64,000 bases of DNA from DASWIG01 sp965371445 (GCA_965371445.1 CBDUYN010000028.1:7920-71919); one strand, 5' to 3'; counted from the first letter of the stretch, positions 41,878 to 53,361 are shown. The notes: generated by a model not told the origin, from the sequence alone. Numbers and translations: made by a program.

Positions 41878-44800
41878 CTAGAATTTGAAAATCACCGCCA
41901 GCTGCAGGCGCCGGGGATCGAAGAACGATCTCGGTTCCCCGAACCCGGCTTCCTTTTCGTCCGGGTTGATGTTGTAGCCGGTCTGCTGGTCGAACACGTT
42001 GAAGACGTCGAACCTCAGCTGGACGTTGTAGCGATCTCCAAGGCGGAAGTCCTGGGTGTAGTTGAGGTCGACCTGCCAATGGTCGCTGGTGGTGCGGTTG
42101 CCCGCCGGCTCCGCCCGCGGATAGGGACAGACGCCCGTTCCCGGCCCTCCCGACTCTGGGTCCAGGCAGGAGCCGAACCGGTATGTGTCGCTCGAGCTCC
42201 CGGTGCCCCCGACCTGGCAAGCGGGGTCGTTGCGATCTATGGCTATCGGATCCAAGCACCGGTAGTAGTCCGCGTTCCAGACCTCCCAGGGCTGCCCCGA
42301 CTGGTAGATGGCAAAGACGCCGACGCTGCCGTCCCAGTCGAAGTTGAAGTAGCCGAAGAGCTTGAGCTGGTGACGGCGATCGCCGCGGAGGTTGCCGTCC
42401 TTGTCGTTCCAGAGCTGGCGTCCGGCAAAGTCGGCGATGAACGAGGAACCGATGAACCGGTTCGCGTCGTTGACCCCCGACGTGTTGTCCTGGTCGAAGT
42501 TGCCGTAGTAGTGGCTCCACACGTAGGTGCCCCGGAAGTAGGCGTTGCTCGACCGGTACTCGGCCTCCAGGCTCGCCTCGTAGTACTTGTTGACGGCGAA
42601 ATCGAGCTCGGCGATGACGTAGGAGGAGCCGCCGATCTCGGCCCGGAAGTCGTTCAGGTTCGGGATGTAGTCCTCCTGCGAGATCGGCTCAGGCGCGAGT
42701 AGGCGCGACCGGCCGGTGTTGTTGGTGTCCTCCCAGAAGTTGTAGGCGTAGCGGTAGCGAGCGTGGGCCCGGGCCGTCCATTTGCTGTTGATCTGGCGCG
42801 CCGTACCCACCAGGTACTCGTCGATCGCGCGCGGGTTCATGTCCTCCTGGAAGAACTTCCCCGAGGAGCCCCCCAGCTGCCGGTCGCCGATCTGGTTGCC
42901 GGCGGCGTCGAAGAAGACCTCGAGCACCTGGTTTCCTGAGTTGCGGGCCCACGAGGCGGCCCGGGGCAGCGAGCTGGCCGCCGGATGGTAGCGGGCGTAG
43001 TTGGCGTAGACGGTGTTGCCGCCGTCGTAGGCCCAGATCGCTCCCAGGCGAGGCTGGATCATGTCCTCCCAGTCGATCTCGTACATCTTGTACTTGTTGC
43101 CGATGTCGAGCTCGAAGCCGGAGAGGTTGCTGGGGTTCTCCCTCAGATCCTGGCCGAAGAGCTCGTCGTTGGAGACCAGCACTCCGACGTTGAAGGTCCA
43201 GTCCTTCCAGGCGATGGTGTCGTTGATCTCGAAGTTCTGGGACTCGTACTGGGAGTTGATCACTCCCGCCGGAAAGCCCACGGTGCCCGCCTGCTGTATC
43301 CTGGCCTGGTAAAAAGTCCCGTCGGGGCCGTCGGACGGGAGGCCTCCGATGACCTCGATTTCCCCCCACCCGTTGGACGTTCGGAGCAGGTCCTCCTCGT
43401 CGAGGTACCACTGGTAGCCGACGTGGAGGTCGTGGGTGACGTCGTCGCCGAACAGGTGGTTGTAGCCGATCTGGAAGCTCTGGCGGAAGAAGTCGTCGTT
43501 GTTGAGCTGGTCGTCGACTCCCACGAAGCCGCCCCCGGTGGGCACCCCGTTGTCGAGATAGCCGTAGCGGTTGATGATGGGATCGATGAACGCGAGGCAG
43601 GCCGCGTCGTCGCCGCAGGTATCGGACGTGGGCACCTCGAGCTGACCCTGCTGGTCCAGGTTGTCGACGTCCAGCCGCGTGCCGCCGGAGCCCACGGTGA
43701 CGGGGAAGCCGAGCAGGTTGTCGGGCCGCGCCGAGTTCTCGTTACCGTAGTCGGTGTACTTGAAGGTGAGGTAGCTCGTATCGCTGAGGACCCAGGAGCC
43801 CTCGGCGATGGCGATCTCCAGGGTGACGTCGTCGCCGACCGAGCGCGAGGCTGTCTCGAACTCGGACACCCCCCGGCCGGTCAACTTGCGATCCGAGTCC
43901 CGGTAGCTGGCGTTGAGCAGGAAGCTGTCGGTGGGAGTGAAGGTGAGCTTGCCGAAGAGCTCGTCGCGCTCGTCCTCGAGGTCGGGCACCTCGCCGTAAG
44001 CGTTGGAGGCGCTGTCCCGGCTCTTGGTGGGCCGGTAATAGGAGGCATAGAAAAAGAGGTTCTCCTTCACGACGGGGCCGCCGATGTTGACCACGGCCCA
44101 GTCCTTGTCCTCGTCGAACTCCTCGCTGCTTCCCGTGTCCAGATCTCCGGTCATCCCCGCGCTCTGGATCTGGTAGCTCACCGTGCCGTGATACGCGTTC
44201 TTCCCCGACTTCGAGACCGAGTTGATGGTGAAGCCGCCGGAGCGGTTGAAGTCGACGGCCGTGGCCCCGCCCTTGACGATGGCGATCTGGTCGATGTCGT
44301 GGGAGGAGGGCTCGGAGGAGAGGGTTCCGAAGAGGGGGAGGTTCACGTTGACGCCGTCGAACTGGTAGACGTTGTCCTGGCCGCTGCCGCCGGCGCTCGG
44401 CCCGCGGACCTCGTCCTCGGTGTACTGGACCCCCGGGATCAGCTTCACCAGATCTTGGTACTCCTGGCCCACCGGCAGCTTGGAAATGACCGTGTTGTCG
44501 ATCGCGGTCTTGAGTTCCGACGAGGAGATGTCGATCATGGGTGCCTCGCTGGTCACCAAAAGGGTATCGGTGATGCCCGCGAGCTGCATGACGATGTCGA
44601 CCGTGGCGGTCTGCTGCAACAGAACCTTCAGCGACCGCGTCACGGGGGTAAATCCCTCCAGGGAGAAGCTGAGCTCGTAGTTGCCGGGCGGTAGAAGCTG
44701 GAAGCGGTACTTGCCGCTCGCGACCGTGACGGCGGTCCGGGCCAGCGGCAGGACGTCGCCGGAGGCCTCGACGGTGACGCCGGGGAGCCCCTCGCCGTCT

Positions 44801-44898
44801 GGAGAGGTCATGGTCCCGGAGATCGAGCCCGTCTGTTGTGCGAGGGCAGGCAAGCCGAGGAAGAAAAAAAGCAAACCGAACGTCGCGAGTCTTTTCAT
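41878..44898 (-). CDS. TonB-dependent receptor with carboxypeptidase-regulatory-like N-terminal domain
   Basis: 1006 residues from ATG 44898 (AAGGA upstream; signal peptide MKRLATFGLLFFFLGLPALA). Residues about 25-115 form a CarboxypepD_reg-like sandwich ('GSISGTMTSPDGEGLPGVTV'), then a plug domain ('IPGVQYTEDEVRG', 'DNVYQFDGVNVNLPLFG', 'IVKGGATAVDFNRSGGFTIN') and a C-terminal beta barrel that ends 'LQLAVIFKF' with the aromatic terminal residue of outer-membrane proteins. This architecture is typical of Acidobacteriota 'OmpA-related/TonB' receptors (Oar-like). The substrate is unknown; import of oligosaccharide or peptide is possible. The frame can extend to 45054, but that stretch is Arg-rich and lacks a ribosome binding site. 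Confidence 0.9.
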   Translation of the reverse strand: MKRLATFGLLFFFLGLPALAQQTGSISGTMTSPDGEGLPGVTVEASGDVLPLARTAVTVASGKYRFQLLPPGNYELSFSLEGFTPVTRSLKVLLQQTATVDIVMQLAGITDTLLVTSEAPMIDISSSELKTAIDNTVISKLPVGQEYQDLVKLIPGVQYTEDEVRGPSAGGSGQDNVYQFDGVNVNLPLFGTLSSEPSSHDIDQIAIVKGGATAVDFNRSGGFTINSVSKSGKNAYHGTVSYQIQSAGMTGDLDTGSSEEFDEDKDWAVVNIGGPVVKENLFFYASYYRPTKSRDSASNAYGEVPDLEDERDELFGKLTFTPTDSFLLNASYRDSDRKLTGRGVSEFETASRSVGDDVTLEIAIAEGSWVLSDTSYLTFKYTDYGNENSARPDNLLGFPVTVGSGGTRLDVDNLDQQGQLEVPTSDTCGDDAACLAFIDPIINRYGYLDNGVPTGGGFVGVDDQLNNDDFFRQSFQIGYNHLFGDDVTHDLHVGYQWYLDEEDLLRTSNGWGEIEVIGGLPSDGPDGTFYQARIQQAGTVGFPAGVINSQYESQNFEINDTIAWKDWTFNVGVLVSNDELFGQDLRENPSNLSGFELDIGNKYKMYEIDWEDMIQPRLGAIWAYDGGNTVYANYARYHPAASSLPRAASWARNSGNQVLEVFFDAAGNQIGDRQLGGSSGKFFQEDMNPRAIDEYLVGTARQINSKWTARAHARYRYAYNFWEDTNNTGRSRLLAPEPISQEDYIPNLNDFRAEIGGSSYVIAELDFAVNKYYEASLEAEYRSSNAYFRGTYVWSHYYGNFDQDNTSGVNDANRFIGSSFIADFAGRQLWNDKDGNLRGDRRHQLKLFGYFNFDWDGSVGVFAIYQSGQPWEVWNADYYRCLDPIAIDRNDPACQVGGTGSSSDTYRFGSCLDPESGGPGTGVCPYPRAEPAGNRTTSDHWQVDLNYTQDFRLGDRYNVQLRFDVFNVFDQQTGYNINPDEKEAGFGEPRSFFDPRRLQLAVIFKF

Positions 44899-45086
44899 GC
44901 CAAGTCCTTTCTCGAAGTCGTCCGTAGGGTGGAGTCGAAGTCTACGGCAGCGCCTTCTCCACCGGCTCTCAAAGCTTGGAGACGGACCCCGTTTCCTCCT
45001 CCAGGGGGATCCAGCCAGCGCGCTACCGAGGAAAGAACAGAGTAGCACGGCCAAAATCGGCCTTTCAACACGTATTCACGGGCCAC

Positions 45087-46307
45087 CTACCGCGATTCCT
45101 GACCGTAGAGGAGAGCTGGTCGCCGGTCCTTGCGCCAGGTGTCGTGGTCACCCCGGTCGGCGGCGACGATCGCCTCGACGCTTCTGCCGCGCCGCAGGTC
45201 CTCGAGGACGCGAGGCGTTCCGAGAAGACGCGTCAGGACGGCGCCGTCCCGGAGCCACACGAAGCCGTCCTGGAGCGAGAGCGCTTTGAGCAGAGCGATG
45301 CCCAAACGGTAAGGCTCCGCCACGCAGGGACCGCTCACCCGGACGCGCAGTCCGGCACACTCCACGTCGAGGTACCGGGGACGGGATGCGGCCACGGAGC
45401 TGCGCGGCGTGAAGCTCACCGGGACGAGCTCATAACCCGGAGCGTCGACGGTAAGCTTCGCCGTGTCGAGCCATGGGGCCCCGAGCCGCAGGAACGGCGC
45501 CTCCGTGCCCCGGCCCTCGGAGACGTTGGTGGCCTCCAGCAGGCCCGTTCCCGGGTAGGCCAGGGCGGCCTCGGCGCTCCTCAGATTGGGCGACGGCGAC
45601 ACCCAGGGCCGGCCCGTGTCGGCCCACGCCATCTCCCGCTTCCAGCCCCGCATGGGGATCACGGTGAGCCGCGCCTTGGGCTCAAGGCTCGCGTTGACGT
45701 AGCGGGCCATCTCTCCCAGGGTCAGCCCGTGGACCAGCGGTCCCGGCGCCAGGTTCACGAAGCTCGACGCCACGACGTCACGAGGCGCGGCGACGGGCCC
45801 TTCGACACGGACGCCTCCCAGAGGATTCGGACGGTCGAGGACGACGAATTCCTTCCCTGACTCCGCGGCCGCCTCGAGGCAGAGGATCAGCGTCGAGACG
45901 TAGGTGTAGAAGCGGACGCCGGCGCCCTGGAGGTCGAAGACGAGGACGTCGATCTCGGCGAGGTCCTTGGGAGTAGGCTTTCGCCGTTCTCCGTAGAGGC
46001 TGGTGACGGGTAGGCCGCTTTCCGGGTCGCGTCCGCTCTCGACGCTTTTCCCCGCCGCCGCGCGGCCACGCAGGCCGTGCTCGGGGGTGAAGAGCCGCAC
46101 GACGTCGAGCCCCAGGCCGCGCACGACGTCGATCGCGTGGCGTCCGTCGGCGGTGACCGAGGCGGCGTGGACGACGAGCCCGAGGCGCTTGCCGGCGAGC
46201 TCTGGCGCACCGTCGGCCGCGAGGCGTTCGAGGCCGACTTCGACGATCGGCGCCCCGAAGACGGGCTGGCACACGAAGAGCAACAGAGATAGAAGGATCT
46301 GCTTCAC
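45087..46307 (-). CDS. namZ: Exo-beta-N-acetylmuramidase NamZ-like protein (DUF1343)
   Basis: 406 residues: signal peptide, then all DUF1343 blocks: 'LFTPEHGLRGRAAAGKSVES', 'PVTSLYGERRKPT', 'VLVFDLQGAGVRFYTYVSTL', 'VVLDRPNPLGGVRVEGPV', 'GPLVHGLTLGEMARYVNASL' and 'PNLRSAEAALAYPGTGLLEA'. Characterised family members release MurNAc from the non-reducing ends of peptidoglycan fragments, serving cell-wall recycling. Divergent from a serine hydrolase gene, with a REP-like palindrome between them. Confidence 0.9.
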   Translation of the reverse strand: MKQILLSLLLFVCQPVFGAPIVEVGLERLAADGAPELAGKRLGLVVHAASVTADGRHAIDVVRGLGLDVVRLFTPEHGLRGRAAAGKSVESGRDPESGLPVTSLYGERRKPTPKDLAEIDVLVFDLQGAGVRFYTYVSTLILCLEAAAESGKEFVVLDRPNPLGGVRVEGPVAAPRDVVASSFVNLAPGPLVHGLTLGEMARYVNASLEPKARLTVIPMRGWKREMAWADTGRPWVSPSPNLRSAEAALAYPGTGLLEATNVSEGRGTEAPFLRLGAPWLDTAKLTVDAPGYELVPVSFTPRSSVAASRPRYLDVECAGLRVRVSGPCVAEPYRLGIALLKALSLQDGFVWLRDGAVLTRLLGTPRVLEDLRRGRSVEAIVAADRGDHDTWRKDRRPALLYGQESR

Positions 46308-46328
46308 GCCATCAGTATACTTCGGAAA

Positions 46329-46372
46329 GTAGGGCAGGCTCCGCCTGCCATGGCGGGCGGAGCCCGCCCTAC
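46329..46372. repeat. REP-like palindrome between namZ and the serine hydrolase gene
   Basis: GTAGGGCAGGCTCCGCCTGC, then the matching arm GCGGGCGGAGCCCGCCCTAC: a 44-bp imperfect hairpin of the common 'GTAGGGCGGGCTCCGCCC' type in the divergent promoter region. It may be a terminator, REP element or stem in the mRNA. Confidence 0.75.
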
Positions 46373-46402
46373 GAAGAGGATCGCCTGAAAGGGAGCTACA
46401 CC

Positions 46403-47851
46403 GTGATAGGAAAGACGACCATCGTGCTCGCGCTCACGTTGCTCGCCGGCCCGCTCCGTGCCGACACGAGCGACTTCGTCCAGCAACACCCACCGCTCGC
46501 CGACGCCGCCGTCCTGCTCGACATGTGGATCGAGGAGCAGATGGCCTACCACCACCTGCCGGCGCTCTCGATCGGCGTCGTCTACGACCAGGAGCTAATC
46601 TGGGCCCAGGGCTACGGCTTCGCCGACCAGGAGAAGAAAACGCCCGTCACCCCCGCGACGATCTTCCGGATGGGCTCGATCACCAAGCTCTTCACCTCGG
46701 TCGCGGTCCTCCAACTCCGGGATCGGGGCAAGCTCCGCCTCGACGACCCGGTCTCGGAGCACCTGCCCTGGTTCGAGGTGCAGAGCTCTTTCGGAGGCGA
46801 GCCGGAGATCACCGTCCGCCATCTCCTGACCCACACCTCGGGCCTTCCCCGGGAAGCGGCGTTCCCCTACTGGACCGACCACGACTTCCCCACCCGCGAG
46901 GAGATCCGCGAAGCTCTGCCGAGCCAGAGCGCCGTCTTCGCGCCGGCGACTCGGTACAAGTATTCGAACCTGGGGATCGCTCTGCTCGGCGAGATCGTCG
47001 CGGAGGTCTCCGGCGAGCCCTTCGCGGGCTACCTCACGAAAAACGTCCTCGCGCCTCTCGGCATGACCAGCACGACCCTCGCGCCGGCCGAGGAGCACCT
47101 GCGGAGGATGACGAACGCCTACCTGCGCCGGACCGAGGACGGCAGCCGCGGCGTCGCGGACTACTACGAGACCCGGGGGCTCGCGCCAGCGGCGAACGTC
47201 GTCTCGACCGTCGAGGACATGGCCCGCTTCGCCGCCCTCCAGTTCCGCGACGACGCGCCCATAGCGGCGGGCGAGCAAATCTTGAAGGGCTCGACGATCC
47301 GCGAGATGCACCGTCCGCACTGGATCTACGCCGACTGGACCCGCGGCCGGGGACTGGGATTCGCCGTCTCCCGGCGCGACGACAAGACGATCGTCTCCCA
47401 CGGCGGCTGGGTGGCGGGACACCGCAGCCACCTCCTCCTCGTACCCGACGAGTTGGTTGCCGTCGTCGCCATGACCAACGCCGACGACGCGAGTCCGGCC
47501 GTTTTCACCTACCAGGCGCTTGACCTCCTGGGCGGCGCGATCGCCGAGGCCGTGGCGCCCAAGCCGGAAGAAAAGCGGGCCGATCCTGCCTGGCAACGCT
47601 TCCTCGGCGAGTACACCGACCCCTGGGGCTGGGAGTACAAGGTCATGATCCTCGGCGACGAGCTCGTCATGTACTCGCAGGGCTACCCGCCCGACGACGA
47701 TCCGAGGGACGGCCTCACGAAGCTCACCCCGGTCTCGGAGAACACCTTCCGCATGAGCGACGGCGAGCTCGTGGTCTTCGAGACGGACGACGACGGCAAG
47801 GTCGTCCGCGTCAAGCGGCGCTACGACTACGTCTATCCGAAGAAGAGGTAG
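46403..47851 (+). CDS. Serine hydrolase, class C beta-lactamase/S12 family
   Basis: 482 residues beginning at GTG 46403 (GGGAG 7 bp upstream) with a signal peptide. The S12 motifs are intact: 'MGSITKLFTSVAVLQL' (SxxK), 'YKYSNLGIALLGEIV' (YSN) and 'VSHGGWVAGHRSHLLLVPDE' (HGG). The C-terminal 100 residues form a lipocalin-like domain of the DUF3471 type. Such proteins are penicillin-binding-protein-like esterases or D-amino-acid peptidases. Its place back to back with a NamZ-type muramidase suggests a role in peptidoglycan fragment processing (inference). The 3' end overlaps the convergent spmAB-like gene by 19 bp. Confidence 0.9.
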   Translation: MIGKTTIVLALTLLAGPLRADTSDFVQQHPPLADAAVLLDMWIEEQMAYHHLPALSIGVVYDQELIWAQGYGFADQEKKTPVTPATIFRMGSITKLFTSVAVLQLRDRGKLRLDDPVSEHLPWFEVQSSFGGEPEITVRHLLTHTSGLPREAAFPYWTDHDFPTREEIREALPSQSAVFAPATRYKYSNLGIALLGEIVAEVSGEPFAGYLTKNVLAPLGMTSTTLAPAEEHLRRMTNAYLRRTEDGSRGVADYYETRGLAPAANVVSTVEDMARFAALQFRDDAPIAAGEQILKGSTIREMHRPHWIYADWTRGRGLGFAVSRRDDKTIVSHGGWVAGHRSHLLLVPDELVAVVAMTNADDASPAVFTYQALDLLGGAIAEAVAPKPEEKRADPAWQRFLGEYTDPWGWEYKVMILGDELVMYSQGYPPDDDPRDGLTKLTPVSENTFRMSDGELVVFETDDDGKVVRVKRRYDYVYPKKR

Positions 47852-49062
47852 GTCACGAAAACGGCGGCCGCGAAGCCGGCGGCGTCGGCCGCCAGGCCGC
47901 AGCCGACGGCGTGGCGCGTCCGCCGGATGCCGACCGAGCCGAAGTAGACCGCCATCACGTAGAACGTCGTCTCCGTGCTGCCCTGGACGGTTGAGACAAG
48001 CCGTCCGGCAAAGGAGTCGGCGCCGTGGGTCTGCATCGTCTCCAGCATGAGCCCGCGCGCGCCGCTCCCCGAGAGCGGACGCATGAGCCCGGTCGGCAAG
48101 CCGTCGACCCAGCGCGCGTCAAGGCCGACACCCTCCACCCCCCAGCGCACGGCGTCGAGGACGGCTTCAAGCGTGCCGCTGGCGCGCAACACGCCGATCG
48201 CCACCAGCATCGCCACGAGATAGGGGATGATCCCCACGGCGACCTGAAAACCCTCCTTCGCCCCCTCGACGAACGTCTCGTAGACCGGCTGCCGGCGCCA
48301 GGCCGCGAGTCCCAGGAACGCCACGATCACGGCGAAGATGACAAAGTTGGAAACGAGCGACGACTGCCGTTCCATCACCTCCCGAGGAAGGCGCGAGAAG
48401 TAGAAGACGATGCCGGCGACGAAAGCCGTCATGGCGCCCAGGTAGGCCAGCACCACCGGGTCCCAGATCCGCAGCTTCTGGACGGCCGAGGTGACCACGA
48501 GACCCACCAGCGTGCTGCAAAACGTCGCGATCAGGAGCGGGATGAAGACGTCGGTCGGGTCGGCGGCGCCCATCTGGGCCCGGTAGACGAAGATCGTCGC
48601 CGGGATGAGCGTCACCGCCGAGGTGTTGACGACGAGGAAGAGGATCTGGTCGTCCGAGGCTTGCTCGGGATCGGGGTTCAAGGACTGTAGCTCCTTCATC
48701 GCCTTCAGGCCGAGCGGCGTCGCCGCGTTGTCGAGGCCCAGCATGTTGGCCGCCATGTTCATGACGATCGAGCCCATGGCCGGGTGACCCTCGGGAATGC
48801 TGGGAAAGAGCCGGCGCAGGAGCGGACCGAAAGCGCGGGCCATCAAGTCGACCGCGCCTCCCTTCTCGCCCAGGCGCATCACCCCCAGCCACAGGGACAT
48901 GACCGCGGTCAAACCGAGGGCGATCTCGAAACCCGTTTTAGACATTTCGAAGATCGCGGCGACCATGGCCGCCCAGACCTCGGCTTCGCCGTAGAAGGCC
49001 CAACGCACCAGGCCGACGGCAAAGGCGACGAAAAAAAATCCACCCCAGATCTTGTTCAGCAC
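47833..49062 (-). CDS. SpmA-SpmB fusion (nucleoside recognition/Gate domain membrane protein)
   Basis: 409 residues, about ten membrane helices. Two Gate (nucleoside-recognition) domains occur in tandem: the SpmA-like half ('SLWLGVMRLGEKGGAVDLMA', 'MNMAANMLGLDNAATPLGLK') and the SpmB-like half ('VGIIPYLVAMLVAIGVLRAS', 'GLPTGLMRPLSGSGARGLML', 'VQGSTETTFYVMAVYFGSVG'). In spore formers SpmA and SpmB are separate proteins affecting core dehydration; the fused form is common in Gram-negative bacteria and is presumed to be a transporter. Convergent overlap of 19 bp with the serine hydrolase gene. Confidence 0.88.
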   Translation of the reverse strand: MLNKIWGGFFFVAFAVGLVRWAFYGEAEVWAAMVAAIFEMSKTGFEIALGLTAVMSLWLGVMRLGEKGGAVDLMARAFGPLLRRLFPSIPEGHPAMGSIVMNMAANMLGLDNAATPLGLKAMKELQSLNPDPEQASDDQILFLVVNTSAVTLIPATIFVYRAQMGAADPTDVFIPLLIATFCSTLVGLVVTSAVQKLRIWDPVVLAYLGAMTAFVAGIVFYFSRLPREVMERQSSLVSNFVIFAVIVAFLGLAAWRRQPVYETFVEGAKEGFQVAVGIIPYLVAMLVAIGVLRASGTLEAVLDAVRWGVEGVGLDARWVDGLPTGLMRPLSGSGARGLMLETMQTHGADSFAGRLVSTVQGSTETTFYVMAVYFGSVGIRRTRHAVGCGLAADAAGFAAAVFVTYLFFG

Positions 49063-49123
49063 GGCGTTCTCCCGTCTCCGGAGCTAAAGTCCTGGCGCTC
49101 CGGCGCGGCGAGGGCGTCGGGGC

Positions 49124-49318
49124 CTATTGGAAGATCTCCTGGACCGAGACTTCGATTCCCGTACCTGGATCGAGGATGTTGCCGCCCGAGAGGACGGTGA
49201 GCTTGTCCCTGTACTTGAAGAGCGCACCGGTCAAGTAGCTCTGGACGATCGCGTGGTTCTTGCTCGGCATGGGCTTTCCCCGCTCCTCTCCGTAGATGGT
49301 AGCCAGCGCTGCATGCAT
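49124..49318 (-). pseudogene. Uma2 (DUF820) family relic with internal deletion
   Basis: A 64-residue frame from ATG 49318 (AGGAGAACG upstream). The first part 'KPMPSKNHAIVQSYLTGALF' and 'KYRDKLTVLS' resembles the Uma2 N-terminus; the end 'LDPGTGIEVSVQEIFQ' resembles its C-terminus. The middle with the PD-(D/E)xK active site is absent. The 5' end resembles that of the relic at 52056-52255 in sequence and ribosome binding site. It could be a short expressed peptide but not an active nuclease. Confidence 0.6.
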
Positions 49319-49527
49319 GGTCGTTCTCCTAAGCCTCCGATGCTGTGTCCTCGGGACGAGTCTACAGGGACGTGGGTCCCTCTTCAAGCCGATACGGAAT
49401 CGTCCAGACCGGGCCTCACCTTGACGCCTTCCCGCCGTCTTGGCTAGGCTGCCGGGGTCCTCGCCTGGAAACAGGACATCCGCTTCGAGATCTACACAGA
49501 ACTCTCATCAACACGTGAGGTTACCCC

Positions 49528-51738
<2,211 letters not shown>

Positions 51739-51889
51739 CCCCCTCCCCGCCCGGCGAGACCCCCTCGCTCCCGTCTCGCGACGGGTGGCCAAGGCGTCGG
51801 GCCGCTAGAACGGCGGCCCCGAGAAGGCCTGCTCGAGACCGGCGACGTGCCTCTGGAGGTGAATGGCAAGCCTCGGAAGGTCGTCATGG

Positions 51890-52036
51890 CTCGGCTTGGC
51901 CTTGTCTTCGCTCGGCCGTCGGCCGAGCGCGCTTTGCGCGCTCGGACAAGGCCAAGCCGAGCTCTCCCGAACTTTCGTGACCCATCCAGATCCTGAGCCT
52001 CCGTTCAAGGCTCATGTCTGCTTGACCTTGCCACCC
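51890..52036. mobile_element. MITE-like palindromic element, copy A
   Basis: A 72-bp palindrome (51890-51961; arms CTCGGCTTGGCCTTGTC and its complement around GGCCGTCGGCC and GCGCGC cores), then 54 bp and the terminal sequence GTCTGCTTGACCTTGCCACC at 52016-52036. The same palindrome plus terminal sequence occurs at copies B, C and D. No left terminal copy is clear here (51783 has only a partial match), so A may be truncated. Confidence 0.8.
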
Positions 52037-52055
52037 AGAGAGGGCTCTGCCTGCA

Positions 52056-52255
52056 CTACTCCTGGAAGATCTCATCGACCGACACCTCGATCCCCGTGGC
52101 CGGGTCGAAGACGACACCGCTCGAATGGTGCTCGGGTTTCTTGCCAGGGGCAAGGACGACGATCGTCTCCAGGGAAGGCTGGGTCGCCGAGAGGATCTCG
52201 ATGACGAGCATCGGCGCCACGGGTCTTCATAGCTCTTCGCCAGCGCTTTCTGCAT
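52056..52255 (-). pseudogene. Uma2 (DUF820) family relic with frameshift
   Basis: Starts with ATG 52255 behind AGGAGAAAG and the peptide 'MQKALAKSYEDP', then the frame is lost. In another minus-strand frame 'PMLVIEILSATQPSLETIVV' and 'SSGVVFDPATGIEVSVDEIF' run to TAG at 52056, giving the Uma2 C-terminus. The 5' end and last residues match the relic at 49124-49318. Core catalytic region missing. Confidence 0.6.
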
Positions 52256-52363
52256 GGTCTTTCTCCTCAGCTCGGTACGACAACTACCCTGACACAGGGG
52301 GGCGTGGCCCGGATCGTTGAAGTCCTTTCGGAGGCGGCGGATGGTGTCGTCGTCCATGATCAT
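52256..52363 (-). pseudogene. Possible transposase N-terminal relic
   Basis: ATG 52363 opens 'MIMDDDTIRRLRKDFNDPG' followed by 'HAPLC'. The piece 'RKDFNDPGHA' recalls the N-terminus of Y1/RAYT transposases (GHAH..TFS), but the reading runs straight into the leader of the Uma2 relic. Fragment only; identity uncertain. Confidence 0.3.
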
Positions 52364-52482
52364 GATGGTTTTCCCCTTCGTTTGAGCATGGGTTTAATCT
52401 AGAGTAGCGGGAGCAAGAAGTCAAGGATTCTTTTATTTTCTTCAATCTTGCCACCCAGGCAAGGAGACATGATCTTGCGTCT

Positions 52483-52703
52483 GGGTGGCAAGGTCAAGCA
52501 GACGAGAATCTGACAACGGAGCCTTTGAGGGTGGGTGTTCACCTCGGAGCGTTGAGGTGGCACGGCTTGGCCTTGTCTTCGGCTGGCACGAGCGCGCTGT
52601 CGCGCGCTCGGTCAAGGCCAAGCCGAGCGGCGCAGAAAAATCGAGGTGAAGATCACAGGATGTACCACGATCCACGGCCTTCGTCTGCTTGACATTGCCA
52701 CCC
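52483..52703. mobile_element. MITE-like element, copy B (complete)
   Basis: 221 bp with terminal inverted repeats GGGTGGCAAGGTCAAGCAGA (52483-52503) and GTCTGCTTGACATTGCCACC (52683-52703) around the central palindrome 52563-52625. No open gene inside. It is the best-defined member of the family (copies at 51890, 53362, 63872) and lies about 40 bp downstream of the broken kinase-FGE gene. An extra outward CTTGCCACCC at 52447 suggests a nested older copy. The rest of 52364-52744 holds nothing recognisable. Confidence 0.85.
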
Positions 52704-52744
52704 GGCATGGTCCGACAATGCCGGGAAGAAACCATCTCTATGAT

Positions 52745-53357
52745 CTAAGATCCCGGCTCGGGGGGCGTGGGCGGCAGGAGAAGCCGGAAGCCCCGGTACT
52801 GGAGCCTGAAATCCGGGATCCAGAAGCTTCGGTGAGCAGCGCGCGCGATGTCGGCGTTGAGCCAGCAGCTGCCGCCGCGGGGCACGCGTCGTCCGGCGAC
52901 TCCACCCTTCCGGCAAGCAACGCATAGGGCTCCGCCCATTTCCCCTCGTCCCCCCGGACGCGCCGGGCGTGCTTGCCAACCTTCCGTCTCCATGGCTCGG
53001 GTCGCTTCGAACGCCGCCGGGGGACGCCGCTCGTATCCGCTATGCAGAGCGCCCCACTCCTTCAAGCTCAGGCTTCCCTCCTGCTCGAAGGGCAGCCGTC
53101 CGGTGAAGAGCTGGTAGAGCACCAGGCCGAGGGCGTAGACGTCGCTTTGGACAGACGCGGAGCCGTCGTCAAAGAGCTCGGGCGCCATGTAGCCGGGTGT
53201 GCCGGCGGCCGGCGGTACGGCGACCCGGCGTCCGACCAAGCGCTCCGTGTCGCGGGCCAGCCCGAAGTCCGAGATCCGAACGCGGTGGACACCGTCGAGC
53301 AGGACGTTGGCGGGTTTCAGGTCGCGATGCAGGATGCCCGCCTTGTGAATGGCGGGG
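52745..53357 (-). pseudogene. Truncated Ser/Thr kinase-FGE-sulfatase fusion, ancestral DGR target
   Basis: A continuous minus-strand frame begins inside MITE copy C and lacks the kinase N-lobe. It contains 'AIHKAGILHRDLKPANVLLD' (HRD loop), 'ISDFGLARDTERL' (intact DFG), 'GTPGYMAPELFDDGSASVQS' (APE) and 'DVYALGLVLYQLFTGRLPFE'. Soon after, most of the FGE-sulfatase domain is missing, and only its C-terminal tail follows: 'RRVPRGGSCWLNADIARAAH' and 'FRLQYRGFRLLLPPTPPEPG', ending at TAG 52745-52747. The tail and the sequence after the stop (GATCTTAGATCAT) match the intact gene at 60711-62675. The ATP-binding lobe is absent, so no activity is possible. Confidence 0.8.
52757..52891 (-). repeat. Second variable-repeat-like segment (VR2), in the relic gene
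   Basis: Ungapped 135-bp alignment to the template repeat at 63257-63402 shows 24 differences, 16 of them at template adenines, which are only about a fifth of the positions. The GC-rich 3' end is conserved (the IMH-like part). Non-adenine changes indicate age, or a different template. Confidence 0.75.
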
Positions 53358-53361
53358 CACG

